Shown piece by piece: positions 9,450 to 18,927 of a stretch of DNA of 64,000 bases. How positions within the stretch are numbered: position 1 is the first letter of the stretch; every line of letters begins with the position of its first letter. The notes under the pieces are model-generated. The model made no database searches. It was not told the origin of the DNA and saw nothing but the letters and a program-made list of their open reading frames with translations. Position numbers and translations under genes: made by a program. This DNA comes from Klebsiella ornithinolytica NBRC 105727 = ATCC 31898. Lineage in GTDB: Bacteria; Pseudomonadota; Gammaproteobacteria; Enterobacterales; Enterobacteriaceae. The stretch is taken from the NCBI RefSeq assembly GCF_001598295.1, contig NZ_BCYR01000017.1, positions 20,747 through 84,746 of the forward strand, read 5' to 3'.

Positions 9450-10322
9450 TTAAAACAGATCGTTGAGCGTCACACCGACGCCAACCCGGGTCTGGTTAAA
9501 GTTATAATCAATGAGCGACTCGCCATAACCGCTGTAGACCTGGGTGTAGAAACGCACGTGGCGGGTGATCGGATAGCTGACGCCGAGCTCTGCGCCGCCA
9601 TAACCGCTGTTCCAGTTATATTGCCCCTGGGCGCTCAGGATAGCGTCACCGAGTTGATAACCAACCTTCAGGCGGTAATAGCCCATATATTTCGTGATAT
9701 CCGGATTATCGTTGGTGCTCCCGACAACGTACCAGGGCTTCACCTCCACCAGCCAGTTGCCATTTTGCGCCATCAGGCGGGCATACAGGCGGTTCCAGCT
9801 GCGGGAAGTGGGATCCGAGCGGCCGTTAGAATCGTGGTTGTAACCCATTTCGACATCACGCAACGTCCAGCCGGCAAGCTGGTAATCCGTCGCAAAACCC
9901 AGGAACAGCTGCGGTTCATAGTTGGTTTCACGAAACGGCGCGGACTCTTTGCTGTTGGAGAGCTGCCACCAGGACTTCTGCGTATAGGAAGCCCCGAGCA
10001 GCGAGTTCTCGCCGAGGATCCCTCGCCACAGCGGAAACGCCAGACTGAGCTGGAATTTCACTTCGTCCTTGCGGGCATTTTCCGCCCAGTCATAGCTGGA
10101 GATCGCTTCCTTGTTGATATCGCTACTCCACGTATAGAGCAGGTAGTTGCTCTCGTAGGGATACAGCAAGAAAGGATTATCATGGTCCTGCAACAGGTTA
10201 GCGATAATGCTACCGCGTACCGCAGGGGTATCATGAACAGGATGACTAACCGGCGCATCCTGCGCCAAAACGCCAGCCGGAAGCGCGCTCAGCGCTAACA
10301 GCCAGGCCAAAGAGATACGCAT
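9450..10322 (-). CDS. pldA: Outer-membrane phospholipase A
   Basis: Outer-membrane beta-barrel hydrolase that destroys phospholipids misplaced in the outer leaflet. A signal peptide covers residues 1-20 (MRISLAWLLALSALPAGVLA, cut before Q). The active-site segment NHDSNGRSDPTSRSWN supplies the catalytic His and Ser and, with the downstream Asn, the classic OMPLA triad. It ends in a C-terminal Phe (LNDLF), the usual signal for barrel assembly. 290 residues against 289 in E. coli. Confidence 0.97.
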   Translation of the reverse strand: MRISLAWLLALSALPAGVLAQDAPVSHPVHDTPAVRGSIIANLLQDHDNPFLLYPYESNYLLYTWSSDINKEAISSYDWAENARKDEVKFQLSLAFPLWRGILGENSLLGASYTQKSWWQLSNSKESAPFRETNYEPQLFLGFATDYQLAGWTLRDVEMGYNHDSNGRSDPTSRSWNRLYARLMAQNGNWLVEVKPWYVVGSTNDNPDITKYMGYYRLKVGYQLGDAILSAQGQYNWNSGYGGAELGVSYPITRHVRFYTQVYSGYGESLIDYNFNQTRVGVGVTLNDLF

Positions 10323-10477
10323 TACTGTTCTCCTGAATGAGTGATTATTATTTCTGTTTTACCCGGCATCATTCTACCTGTTTACGGGCTCCCCGCCCGG
10401 TTATCCGTTCTGAAAGTGGAAATCACCGTTTTAGAAGCATAAAATCAACATTTCATTAACGAATGGATACAATCGTC

Positions 10478-10942
10478 ATGTCTGAACTCACAGCCGAAGC
10501 CGCCCTTAAGCTGGTGGGAGAAATCTTTGTCTACCACATGCCTTTTAATCGCGCCTTAGGGCTGAAGCTGGAGCGTTACGAAAAAGAGTTTGCTCAGCTC
10601 AGCTTTAAAAACCAGCCTATGATGGTTGGCAACTGGGCGCAAAGTATTCTGCATGGCGGGGTCATCGCCTCCGCGCTGGATGTGGCCGCAGGGCTGGTGT
10701 GCGTGGGCAGTACGCTGACCCGGCATGACACCATTAATGAAGAAGAGTTACGCCAGCGGCTGTCGCGGATGGGGACCATCGATCTGCGCGTTGATTATCT
10801 GCGCCCTGGGCGCGGCGAGCACTTTACCGCCACCAGCAGCCTGTTGCGCGCCGGGAATAAGGTCGCGGTCGCCCGCGTGGAGTTGCATAACGAAGATCGG
10901 GTCTATATCGCCAGTGCCACGGCGACGTATATGGTGGGTTGA
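10478..10942 (+). CDS. yigI: Hotdog-fold acyl-CoA thioesterase YigI
   Basis: Predicted cytosolic thioesterase (PaaI/hotdog family) with [14 protein letters not shown] carrying the usual helix after the His-Gly motif. E. coli YigI has been reported as a medium/long-chain acyl-CoA thioesterase. An in-frame ATG 5 codons upstream (10463) gives [13 protein letters not shown] choose 10478 because [14 protein letters not shown] aligns with the E. coli start. Length 154 residues. SD signals are weak for both starts. Confidence 0.9.
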   Translation: MSELTAEAALKLVGEIFVYHMPFNRALGLKLERYEKEFAQLSFKNQPMMVGNWAQSILHGGVIASALDVAAGLVCVGSTLTRHDTINEEELRQRLSRMGTIDLRVDYLRPGRGEHFTATSSLLRAGNKVAVARVELHNEDRVYIASATATYMVG

Positions 10943-10991
10943 TCGCGGTAAATAAAGTAACATCGTTGTTTTGGCGTAACGGATTTTACCG

Positions 10992-11885
10992 ATGGATGCA
11001 AAACAAACGCGGCTGGGGGTGATGCTGGCTCTTGCCGCCTATTTTATCTGGGGCATCGCACCTGCCTACTTCAAACTTATCTACTATGTTCCCGCCGATG
11101 AAATCCTGACGCATCGCGTGATCTGGTCATTCTTTTTTATGCTGGCGTTAATCAGCCTCAGCCACCAGTGGCCGCAGGTGAAAAAACTGCTGCATATGCC
11201 GCGCAAGATTTTCCTGCTGGCGCTGTCGGCGGTGCTGATTGGCGGTAACTGGCTGCTCTTCATCTGGGCGGTGAATAACCACCACATGCTGGAGGCCAGT
11301 CTCGGCTACTTCATTAACCCGCTGGTGAATATTGTGCTGGGGATGATTTTCCTCGGCGAGCGTTTTCGCCGCATGCAGTGGCTGGCGGTGCTGCTGGCCG
11401 TGTGCGGTGTGCTGGTACAGCTGTGGACCTTTGGTTCGCTGCCGGTTATCGGCCTTGGGCTGGCCTTCAGCTTTGCCTTTTACGGGCTGCTGCGTAAAAA
11501 GATCGCCGTGGATGCGCAAACCGGAATGTTAGTTGAAACCCTGTGGCTCCTGCCGGTCGCCGCCGTATACCTGTTTGCCATCGCCGACAGCCCAACCAGC
11601 CATATGGGAGAGAACCCGTGGTCGCTGAACCTGCTGCTGATGGCGGCGGGCGTTGTCACCACGATTCCTCTGCTGTGCTTTACCGGGGCCGCCACCCGCC
11701 TGCGTCTCTCCACGCTGGGATTCTTCCAGTATATTGGTCCGACGCTGATGTTCCTGCTGGCGGTCGTATTTTACGGGGAAGTGCCGGGGGCAGATAAGAT
11801 GGTGACCTTCGCCTTTATCTGGGTAGCGCTGGCGGTGTTTATCGTCGATGCGCTGTATACCCAGCGCCGGCTGCGTCGGGCATAA
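10992..11885 (+). CDS. rarD: EamA/RarD family permease RarD
   Basis: Inner-membrane protein of 297 residues with about ten transmembrane segments in two repeats, annotated in E. coli as the chloramphenicol-sensitivity protein RarD, with no established substrate. It begins MDAKQTRLGVMLALAAYF and contains the conserved ILTHRVIWSFFFM. It lies 49 nt after yigI on the same strand and ends before a strong bidirectional hairpin. Confidence 0.93.
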   Translation: MDAKQTRLGVMLALAAYFIWGIAPAYFKLIYYVPADEILTHRVIWSFFFMLALISLSHQWPQVKKLLHMPRKIFLLALSAVLIGGNWLLFIWAVNNHHMLEASLGYFINPLVNIVLGMIFLGERFRRMQWLAVLLAVCGVLVQLWTFGSLPVIGLGLAFSFAFYGLLRKKIAVDAQTGMLVETLWLLPVAAVYLFAIADSPTSHMGENPWSLNLLLMAAGVVTTIPLLCFTGAATRLRLSTLGFFQYIGPTLMFLLAVVFYGEVPGADKMVTFAFIWVALAVFIVDALYTQRRLRRA

Positions 11886-11904
11886 CGCCACTACCTCCAC
11901 ATCA

Positions 11905-11937
11905 CGCACCTGCCTCTCGTGCGTAGAGGCAGGTGCG
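11905..11937. terminator. Bidirectional terminator between rarD and the EEP-family gene
   Basis: CGCACCTGCCTCT at 11905-11917 pairs perfectly with AGAGGCAGGTGCG at 11925-11937 around a 7-nt loop, followed by TTATTTTA on the plus strand. It separates two convergent genes. Confidence 0.8.
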
Positions 11938-11942
11938 TTATT

Positions 11943-12845
11943 TTACTGCTCGGTGAGCTCCAGTTCGGCAATCAGGGGTAAATGATCGCTGGCGGATGAC
12001 CAGTTAAAGGCCGGTGAGTTGTGCGGCACCTCGATGTTTTTCACATTCCATTTTTGCCCTTTGAAGGTGAAAATATGGTCAATATCTATTGCCGGGTTAA
12101 CCGCAGGCCAGGTGCGGTAATCCGTCCCCTGCTTCGCCACGGGGTTAAAGAAATAACCGACCTCTTTTAGCGGCTGCTCATCGTGCGTGGAGTTAAAATC
12201 ACCCGCGAGAATTTTGATTGATGAGGCGATATCTTTGAAGTCCGATGGGGCATCGCCGATGCTCACGTCCAGAAGATGGCGGACCTGCTCAATGCGCATC
12301 GTCGGATCTTTTTGCCAGTCGAGATGGGTCACCATCACCAGCACCGGGCTATCAAAGCCGGGAACGGCGATTTGCGCCAATAGCGCTATTCGCTGCTCGG
12401 CATCCCCTGACGGCAGTTTAATAACCTGAGTGTGCTCAATTTTATATTTAGACAGAATACCGACACCGTACTCTCCGCCGTCGAACTCCAGCGCTTTGCC
12501 GAAGGCATAGTGGTAGCCGTTAGCGTCCGCGATGGTTTTGAGCTGATCGATTTTTTGGCTTCTGGCGGTTTTATTATCGACTTCCGGAACCGCAATAATA
12601 TCGGCGCCAATGTTCTTAATCGCTAAATTGAGTGAAGTAAAATCCGCAACGTTATCGGAAGCTTCATTCTTGCCGATGTTATAGGTCGCAATCTTCAGCT
12701 GAGGATAATTCTCGGCATAGACTTTATCCGCAACGCCGCCTTTTTGAACCGCGAGAATTTCATTACCTGCAAGTTTTTCAACAGCTTGTGCATTGACAGA
12801 GAGGCAGGCAAGAGCCAGAAATGTTAATGTAAAGATACTTTTCAT
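11943..12845 (-). CDS. Secreted endonuclease/exonuclease/phosphatase-family protein
   Basis: A 300-residue protein with a clear signal peptide (MKSIFTLTFLALACLSVNA, cut near residue 21), so it is exported. The rest is an EEP-fold hydrolase: Asn56 in ATYNIG, Glu88 in VPEVD, His174 in THLDW, Asp216/Asn218 in AGDFN, and Asp287/His288 in SDHLPL. These are the metal-binding and catalytic positions of DNase I-like enzymes. The substrate could be nucleic acid, a phosphoinositide-like lipid or another phosphodiester; I cannot tell. It occupies the slot where E. coli carries yigG/yigF and looks more A/T-rich than its neighbours, which suggests acquisition. Confidence 0.85.
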   Translation of the reverse strand: MKSIFTLTFLALACLSVNAQAVEKLAGNEILAVQKGGVADKVYAENYPQLKIATYNIGKNEASDNVADFTSLNLAIKNIGADIIAVPEVDNKTARSQKIDQLKTIADANGYHYAFGKALEFDGGEYGVGILSKYKIEHTQVIKLPSGDAEQRIALLAQIAVPGFDSPVLVMVTHLDWQKDPTMRIEQVRHLLDVSIGDAPSDFKDIASSIKILAGDFNSTHDEQPLKEVGYFFNPVAKQGTDYRTWPAVNPAIDIDHIFTFKGQKWNVKNIEVPHNSPAFNWSSASDHLPLIAELELTEQ

Positions 12846-13011
12846 TGTAAAATTTCGCCTTTTTTTACCGGGAATATTGCGATGGTAACAATTATCCCAC
12901 CCCCTTTTTGTGATACACGGCCCACACTTCTGGTGCGCAGAAAATTAAGCGGCGGCGATAATAAAAGCATATTTCCGGTGGCCACCGCGATGGCAGCCAT
13001 AAAGGCAAAAA

Positions 13012-13043
13012 AAAGCCGGCCCCCCCAGAAGGGAGCCGGCTTT
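13012..13043 (-). terminator. Intrinsic terminator of corA
   Basis: On the minus strand AAAGCCGGC and GCCGGCTTT flank a C/G-rich loop, followed by TTTTTTT (the A-run at 13008-13014 on the plus strand). It lies 17 nt past the corA stop. Confidence 0.85.
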
Positions 13044-13059
13044 GATATAATTTATTGTT

Positions 13060-14010
13060 TTAAAGCCAGTTTTTACGCTTGAAGTAGAGATACGGCGCCA
13101 GACCGGCAAGCATCATAAAAACAATCGCGCCGGGATAGCCAAAGCTCCAGTGCAGCTCCGGCATAAACTCGAAGTTCATCCCGTAGCTGGAAGCCACCAG
13201 CGTAGGCGGCAGGAAGACCACGGAAACCACCGAGAAGATCTTGATGATGCGGTTCTGCTCGATGTTGATAAAGCCCATCGCCGCTTGCATCAGGAAGTTG
13301 ACCTTCTGGAACAGCGATTCGTTGTGCGGCAGCAGGGATTCGATATCTCGCAGGATTTCGCGCGCCTGCTCCAGCTGCCCCGCAGGTAAACGCGCCTTGC
13401 GCACCAGGAAGTTCAGAGCGCGCTGGGTATCCATCAGACACAGACGGACCTTCCAGCCGATATCTTCCTGCTCGGCAAGCGTTGAGAGCGCGTCATCGTA
13501 CTCATCGCCCTGACGACCTTCCATGATCACGCGGCTGAGTTTTTCCAGGTCGCTATAGATATTTTCGATTTCATCCGCCAGCTGTTCGATTTTGGTTTCG
13601 AACAGATCCAGCAGCAGTTCATAGGCGTTGCCATCAACCATTAGCTGGTTGCGAACGCGCATGCGATAGAGGCGAAATGCCGGTAATTCACGTTCGCGCA
13701 GGGTAAACAGGCGCCCTTCACGAATCGTAAATGCCACGGTGGAGTTACCGGCGTGATCCTCTGCATCTTCAAAAAAGAAAAAAGAGTGAATGTGTAAACC
13801 GTCTTCATCTTCGAAGAAACGCGCCGATGCTTCGATATCTTCCAGTTCCGGGCGCGTTGCCAGGTTCTGACCCAATTCCGTCTGCACGCGGCTTCGTTCT
13901 TCGTCGTCGGGCTCGACCAGATCGACCCACACCGAACTGGCGAGATGCTTGATCTCATCAGCTTCCAGGCGTGTTAAACGATTATTTTCCAGTTGAAATG
14001 CGCTCAGCAT
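13060..14010 (-). CDS. corA: Magnesium/cobalt transporter CorA
   Basis: Homopentameric inner-membrane Mg2+ channel. A large cytosolic N-terminal domain (residues 1-240) is followed by two transmembrane helices. The selectivity motif [11 protein letters not shown] lies at the end of the first helix, and the C terminus is FKRKNWL. The frame is open 16 codons upstream, but [15 protein letters not shown] at 14010 matches the E. coli start (316 residues). Preceded by a 353-nt leader with an upstream ORF and a hairpin. Confidence 0.96.
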   Translation of the reverse strand: MLSAFQLENNRLTRLEADEIKHLASSVWVDLVEPDDEERSRVQTELGQNLATRPELEDIEASARFFEDEDGLHIHSFFFFEDAEDHAGNSTVAFTIREGRLFTLRERELPAFRLYRMRVRNQLMVDGNAYELLLDLFETKIEQLADEIENIYSDLEKLSRVIMEGRQGDEYDDALSTLAEQEDIGWKVRLCLMDTQRALNFLVRKARLPAGQLEQAREILRDIESLLPHNESLFQKVNFLMQAAMGFINIEQNRIIKIFSVVSVVFLPPTLVASSYGMNFEFMPELHWSFGYPGAIVFMMLAGLAPYLYFKRKNWL

Positions 14011-14130
14011 GACCGGGACTCCCAATGCAAAAAAATTATCGGACAGTTCGGTGGGCACACAGAAACAATTTGGGTTTCAGACCATTAAGCCTGACTCAGA
14101 GCGACGGGTATGACGGGTCGCTGACAACCG

Positions 14131-14162
14131 CTAAGGCTATCAGCATAAGAGGATAGCCTTAG
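14131..14162 (-). promoter_or_regulatory. Hairpin in the corA leader
   Basis: CTAAGGCTATC at 14131-14141 and GATAGCCTTAG at 14152-14162 form a perfect 11-bp stem with a 10-nt loop. Its first arm overlaps the stop codon of the leader ORF at 14159-14215, so ribosomes finishing that ORF would disturb the stem. In Salmonella the corA leader controls Rho-dependent termination in response to Mg2+ and to translation of a short ORF. Confidence 0.65.
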
Positions 14163-14215
14163 GAGTTGTTCCTGACGGACAGGAAGTTGAGCCAGCATCT
14201 ACTGGGTGTGTCCAA
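14159..14215 (-). CDS. Candidate corA leader peptide (CorL-like)
   Basis: An 18-codon frame beginning TTG, preceded 9 nt upstream by AGAGG, reads MDTPSRCWLNFLSVRNNS and stops inside the leader hairpin. The 353-nt interval between uvrD and corA holds nothing else recognisable except a second short frame that ends at 14229 (GTG start, ...RLR). The link to the known corL leader rests on position and layout, not on a sequence comparison. Confidence 0.5.
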   Translation of the reverse strand: MDTPSRCWLNFLSVRNNS

Positions 14216-14363
14216 GGCGAATGTCCTCTTAGCGTAATCGTGCGCGCATGTTACGCCAGCACAAAAACGGCGTCAACACGCAACGGAACGCTAAAGAGCA
14301 AATCCTGCCCTTTAGCATATAAGGCTAGCAGATTATTACAAAAAAACGATATTTTTCTTACTG

Positions 14364-16526
14364 TTACACTGTTTCCAGCCGGGCATAGGCCGCCACTAAC
14401 CATTTAATACCTTGCCCCTGGAAGGCGACCTGCAAACGGCTATGCTCGCCGCTGCCTTCCAGATTCACGATGGTGCCTTCGCCAAACTTCGGATGGCGTA
14501 CGCGCTGTCCCAGTTTGTAGCCAGTATCGTTTTCCGCCATCGGCGTCCCCATCCGCTGATGGCTGACCGGACGGCTCACCGTCGCGCGCAGGCGTACCTC
14601 TTCCACACAGGCCTCCGGCAGCTCGCCGATAAAGCGCGACGGGCGATGGTAAACCTCTTTGCCGTACAGACGGCGGGTTTCCGCATAGGTGAGAGTCAGT
14701 TTCTGCATCGCGCGCGTCACGCCGACGTAAGCCAGACGACGCTCCTCTTCCAGTCGGCCACCTTCATCCAGCGCCATCTGGCTCGGGAACATCCCCTCTT
14801 CCACGCCGACGATAAACACCTGCGGGAACTCCAGACCTTTCGCCGAGTGCAGCGTCATCAGCTGCACCGCATCCTGCCAGGTATCCGCCTGCCCTTCACC
14901 CGCTTCCAGCGCGGCGTGAGAAAGGAAGGCCTGCAGCGGCATTAAATCCTCATCTTCATCGTTGTAGCTGAACTGGCGCGTTGCCGTCACCAGCTCTTCT
15001 AAGTTTTCTATCCGCGTCTGGCCTTTTTCGCCCTTTTCCTGCTCGTACATCGTCCGCAGGCCGGAGTCGTTAATCACCCGGTCGGTCTGCACATGCAGCG
15101 GCATATCCGCCGTCTCCTGCGCCAGGGCGTCAATCAGCTCCATAAAGCGTTGCAGCGCGCTGGCGGCGCGCCCGGCGAGGACTTTATCTTTTAACAGCTC
15201 GCGGCAAGCCTGCCACAGCGTGAGCTGACGGTCGCGCGAGGTCTGGCGCACCACGTCCAGCGTGCGGTCGCCGATACCGCGAGTGGGCGTATTCACCACC
15301 CGCTCAAACGCCGCATCGTCGTTACGGTTGGCGATCAGACGCAGATAGGAGAGCGCATCTTTGATCTCCTGGCGTTCGAAGAAGCGCATGCCGCCATAGA
15401 TACGGTACGGCATGCTGGCCTGCAGCAGCGCCTCTTCCAGCACGCGCGACTGGGCGTTACTGCGGTAGAGAATGGCGCACTGCTCAAGCGCCCCGCCGTT
15501 CTCCTGCCAGGTTTTGATGCGGTTGACGACAAAGCGCGCTTCATCAAGATCGTTAAACGCGCAATAGAGGGAGATAGGCTCACCGTCGGCCCCGTCGGTC
15601 CACAGCTTTTTGCCCAGACGCCCGCTGTTGTTTTCAATCAGGGCGTTAGCGGCGCTCAGGATATTGCTGGTCGAGCGGTAGTTCTGCTCCAGGCGGATGG
15701 TCTGCGCGCCGGGGAAATCGGTGAGAAAGCGCTGAATATTCTCCACCTGGGCGCCGCGCCAGCCGTAGATCGACTGGTCATCATCCCCCACAATCATCAC
15801 CTTGCCGCTATCGCCCGCCAGCAGGCGAATCCAGGCATACTGGATGTTGTTGGTATCCTGAAACTCATCCACGAGGATGTTGGTGAAGCGTTCGCGATAG
15901 TGCTGGAGAATATGCGGTTTATTGAGCCACAGCTCGTGCGCGCGCAGCAGCAGTTCAGCAAAGTCCACCAGACCGGCGCGATCGCAGGCTTCCTGATAGG
16001 CCTGATAAACTTTCTGCCAGGTCTGTTCCACCGGGTTGCCGTAGCTCTGAATATGATGCGGGCGCAGCCCTTCATCTTTCTGGCTATTGATGTACCACAT
16101 CGCCTGACGCGGCGGCCACTGCTTCTCGTCGAGGTTCATCGCCTTAATCAGACGCTTCAGCAGACGCAGCTGGTCTTCGCTATCGAGGATCTGAAAATCT
16201 TGCGGCAGGTTAGCGTCCAGATGGTGGGCCCGCAGCAGGCGATGCGCCAGCCCGTGGAATGTCCCGACCCACATGCCGCCCTGGGTTGTCCCCATCAGCT
16301 GGCCAATACGATGGCGCATCTCCGCTGCCGCTTTGTTGGTAAAGGTCACCGCCATAATCGAATACGGTGAGCAGTTTTCCACGCTCAGCAGCCAGGCAAT
16401 ACGGTGTACCAGAACCCGCGTCTTACCGCTGCCCGCTCCCGCCAGAACCAGCATATTGGTGCGTGAAGCGGCTACGGCTTCACGCTGTTTATCATTGAGG
16501 CTGTCGAGCAGGTAAGAAACGTCCAT
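14364..16526 (-). CDS. uvrD: DNA helicase II UvrD
   Basis: SF1A 3'-5' helicase of nucleotide-excision and mismatch repair. Walker A AGAGSGKT (about residue 30), DEFQDT (about 220), [13 protein letters not shown] (about 247) and VTRAMQKLTLTYAE (about 610). It ends with the Tudor-like KLGQRVRHPKFGEGTIVN domain that contacts RNA polymerase and UvrB. The frame starts two codons upstream (MPM), but MDVSYLLDSLNDKQ at 16526 matches E. coli (720 residues). Last gene of the dapF-uvrD run, with its own LexA-controlled promoter region. Confidence 0.97.
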   Translation of the reverse strand: MDVSYLLDSLNDKQREAVAASRTNMLVLAGAGSGKTRVLVHRIAWLLSVENCSPYSIMAVTFTNKAAAEMRHRIGQLMGTTQGGMWVGTFHGLAHRLLRAHHLDANLPQDFQILDSEDQLRLLKRLIKAMNLDEKQWPPRQAMWYINSQKDEGLRPHHIQSYGNPVEQTWQKVYQAYQEACDRAGLVDFAELLLRAHELWLNKPHILQHYRERFTNILVDEFQDTNNIQYAWIRLLAGDSGKVMIVGDDDQSIYGWRGAQVENIQRFLTDFPGAQTIRLEQNYRSTSNILSAANALIENNSGRLGKKLWTDGADGEPISLYCAFNDLDEARFVVNRIKTWQENGGALEQCAILYRSNAQSRVLEEALLQASMPYRIYGGMRFFERQEIKDALSYLRLIANRNDDAAFERVVNTPTRGIGDRTLDVVRQTSRDRQLTLWQACRELLKDKVLAGRAASALQRFMELIDALAQETADMPLHVQTDRVINDSGLRTMYEQEKGEKGQTRIENLEELVTATRQFSYNDEDEDLMPLQAFLSHAALEAGEGQADTWQDAVQLMTLHSAKGLEFPQVFIVGVEEGMFPSQMALDEGGRLEEERRLAYVGVTRAMQKLTLTYAETRRLYGKEVYHRPSRFIGELPEACVEEVRLRATVSRPVSHQRMGTPMAENDTGYKLGQRVRHPKFGEGTIVNLEGSGEHSRLQVAFQGQGIKWLVAAYARLETV

Positions 16527-16574
16527 TGGCACCGCCGGAAATGAGCTGCCCGGCCACGCATCGTCTACCGGGCA

Positions 16575-16594
16575 TACTGTTAATATATACAGAA
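16575..16594. promoter_or_regulatory. LexA (SOS) box upstream of uvrD
   Basis: TACTGTTAATATATACAGAA carries CTG-N10-CAG with an A/T-rich centre, close to the SOS consensus TACTGTATATATATACAGTA. It lies about 50 nt before the uvrD start, as in E. coli where uvrD is DNA-damage inducible. Confidence 0.88.
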
Positions 16595-16604
16595 CTAGTG
16601 GTGA

Positions 16605-17321
16605 TTATATCAGCGAGGTCAGAGATGCCAACCGTGAAATTTCAATGTGCGGCAGCAGGCGGCTGTCGGTCGCACGCATCAGATCGGCCCCCTGCGGTTT
16701 GATCCAGCAGGCCTGCATGCCGCAGCGAATAGCGCCCGCCACATCGGTGGTCAGATCATCCCCCACGTGAAGTATCCGATCCAGCGGCAAATCAAGACGC
16801 TCCGCCGCCAGATGATACATATCGGCAAAGGGTTTCGATCGCCCGTCCGGACCAGCACGCAGAACAAAACGGAAATAGTCGCTCAAACCAAAGAGTTCAG
16901 GTTGCGCGTTGCCGTTGGTCACCGCCACCAGCGGCCATTTCTCCGCCAGCGCAGCCAGCGTATCGTGAGTTTCCTGCGGCACATCGATCAGACTCCGCCA
17001 GTGGGCAAAATTCGCCATTGCCGCATCCGCGCCCGCGGCAGCCTGCCCGGGAGAGAGCCCGGCATTGGTCATCCCCAGCACCAGCGCGCGTCGCCGCCAC
17101 TCGGTCACGTCGTGGTAAATCTCCGGTTCTGTCTCGAGCAGCGTCTGACGCAGCTGTTGCAGCTCGTTCGCATCAAACCGGCTCAGTGACGGATGGTAGC
17201 TGCGCACAAAGGCCAGCGACTCGTGCAGCGTCCGGTCGATGACCGGGCGGTTGTCGTAAAGGGTGTCGTCCAGGTCAAACGTCAGTGCAGAAATTTGGCC
17301 CAGCGGTCGGTAAAAACGCAT
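16605..17321 (-). CDS. yigB: HAD-family phosphatase YigB (FMN phosphatase)
   Basis: Cytosolic haloacid-dehalogenase phosphatase, in E. coli active on FMN and 5-amino-6-ribitylamino-uracil phosphate in riboflavin metabolism. Motif I is [10 protein letters not shown] (about residue 16), motif II VAVTNGN (about 130) and motif [18 protein letters not shown] (about 185). 238 residues. Its start codon overlaps the xerC stop by one base, suggesting translational coupling. Confidence 0.94.
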   Translation of the reverse strand: MRFYRPLGQISALTFDLDDTLYDNRPVIDRTLHESLAFVRSYHPSLSRFDANELQQLRQTLLETEPEIYHDVTEWRRRALVLGMTNAGLSPGQAAAGADAAMANFAHWRSLIDVPQETHDTLAALAEKWPLVAVTNGNAQPELFGLSDYFRFVLRAGPDGRSKPFADMYHLAAERLDLPLDRILHVGDDLTTDVAGAIRCGMQACWIKPQGADLMRATDSRLLPHIEISRLASLTSLI

Positions 17322-18223
17322 TATTTCCCCCGTTTGGCGCGCGGATGCGCCGCATCATACACCGAGGCAAGGTGTTGAAAATCAAGATGGGTATAGATTT
17401 GAGTCGTCGAGAGATTGGCATGACCCAGCAGCTCCTGTACGCCGCGCAGATCGCCGCTCGACTCCAGCATATGGGTGGCAAAGGAGTGGCGCAGTTTATG
17501 CGGATGCACGTGGCTATTCAGCCCCTGCTTAATGCCCCACTCGGCAAAGCGCTTCTGCACATTACGCGCGGAAATACGTTTCCCGAGTTTAGATAAAAAC
17601 AGCGCATCGTCATCCGTGCCAAACAGACCGCGTAAATCGAGCCAGTGTTCGATCCACGCCACCGCGCTGCGCCCAATCGGCAGACGGCGTTCTTTGCTTC
17701 CTTTGCCCATCACCCACACCTCCCCGGATTCCAGATCGAGGTGTTTAATATCAAGATTGACCAGCTCGGAGAGACGCAGACCCGCGCCGTACATGACCTC
17801 CAGCATCGCCCGATCGCGTACCGCCAGCGGATCGTTAAGATCGATATCCAGCAGCCGGTTGACGTCATCGACATCAATATTTTTAGGTAAGTGACGGGGA
17901 ATTTTCGGGGCGGAGATACCTTTCGCCGGGTTCGCCGCCAGCTCGCCCTGCGCCACCAGCCAGTCAAAGAAACTGCGCAACGCGGAAAGCCGCAGCGCAA
18001 GACTTGCCGGCCCCAGGCCCTGTTTACGGCTACGGACCGCCAGGCCACGAACCTGAGCGGCATCGCACTGCTGCCAGCTTTTGAGCCCCGCCTGTTCAGC
18101 GAGCGCCATCAGCGCATCAAGCTGACGCCGGTAGTTCAGTAGCGTGATCGGGCTCAGCTGACGCTCCACGCCCAGGTAGCGTAGAAAGCGGTCAACGGCG
18201 GTGAATAAGGGAGAGTCGGTCAT
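17321..18223 (-). CDS. xerC: Tyrosine recombinase XerC
   Basis: Works with XerD at dif to resolve chromosome dimers. N-terminal core-binding domain (residues 1-95) with a C-terminal catalytic domain: Arg in [14 protein letters not shown], Lys in [10 protein letters not shown], the [12 protein letters not shown] box, and nucleophile Tyr in [12 protein letters not shown]. 300 residues, two more than E. coli. Sits between yigA (overlap at 18220-18223) and yigB. Confidence 0.97.
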   Translation of the reverse strand: MTDSPLFTAVDRFLRYLGVERQLSPITLLNYRRQLDALMALAEQAGLKSWQQCDAAQVRGLAVRSRKQGLGPASLALRLSALRSFFDWLVAQGELAANPAKGISAPKIPRHLPKNIDVDDVNRLLDIDLNDPLAVRDRAMLEVMYGAGLRLSELVNLDIKHLDLESGEVWVMGKGSKERRLPIGRSAVAWIEHWLDLRGLFGTDDDALFLSKLGKRISARNVQKRFAEWGIKQGLNSHVHPHKLRHSFATHMLESSGDLRGVQELLGHANLSTTQIYTHLDFQHLASVYDAAHPRAKRGK

Positions 18224-18927
18224 GCGCGTTCAACCCAGCGCTCCAACAGACCCGGCAGCATTAACGCAATTTCCTGCAGCAGCTGCGTTCCCTGGCCTTG
18301 TTGATAATGCTGGGCATCGCGACTGCTGAAAAGCATCACGCCAGGGGCGTCATCGCCGCCCAGCAGCGACATCGCCACCGAGCCGATAGCTTTCGCTTCC
18401 GGCAGCACCACCAGCAGTTCAGGTCCGTGCAGCGGCCCGAGATAATGACGAGCCTGCCCAAGACGCTGAATGCGGATCGGCTCAAATGCCTGCCGGCTTA
18501 GCGCCAGATGGGTGAATTTTGACGGTGCGCCCAGCCGCCAGCTATCGGGAAACAAACGCACCGTCGCGCCCGCCAGCCCTATCTCGCGCGCCCAGCGATG
18601 AAAACGGTTCAGCATCTCATCAAGGCTTTCCGCCGCCGCCAGCCGCGTCTGCAGATGCAGCAGACGCTGGAACAGGCTCTCATTCGCCGTTGCCTGCTCC
18701 ATCAGCAGCATCATGTTCTCTTCCAGCACGTTGATATGGTTACGTGCCCGCACCATGTGCCATTCCACCAGCGAGATCGAGCCGCGTACCGGATGCGGAA
18801 CGCGCATGTGCTCGACCAGCGCAGCATTACGAATAAAAAATTCAGGATGTTGCAACAGATAGTCCACCACCGCGCGGTCATTCAGCGCGCCGGTGATTTC
18901 CTGCTGTTCTTCCCCGACTTGTTTCAT
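18220..18927 (-). CDS. yigA: DUF484 (GAF-like) protein YigA
   Basis: A 235-residue cytosolic protein of the DUF484 family, whose members are GAF-like. It begins [20 protein letters not shown] and has a helical stretch at residues 60-100 followed by a GAF-like alpha/beta domain. No enzymatic motif seen and no function is established. Coupled by 4-nt overlaps to dapF upstream and xerC downstream. Confidence 0.9.
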   Translation of the reverse strand: MKQVGEEQQEITGALNDRAVVDYLLQHPEFFIRNAALVEHMRVPHPVRGSISLVEWHMVRARNHINVLEENMMLLMEQATANESLFQRLLHLQTRLAAAESLDEMLNRFHRWAREIGLAGATVRLFPDSWRLGAPSKFTHLALSRQAFEPIRIQRLGQARHYLGPLHGPELLVVLPEAKAIGSVAMSLLGGDDAPGVMLFSSRDAQHYQQGQGTQLLQEIALMLPGLLERWVERA

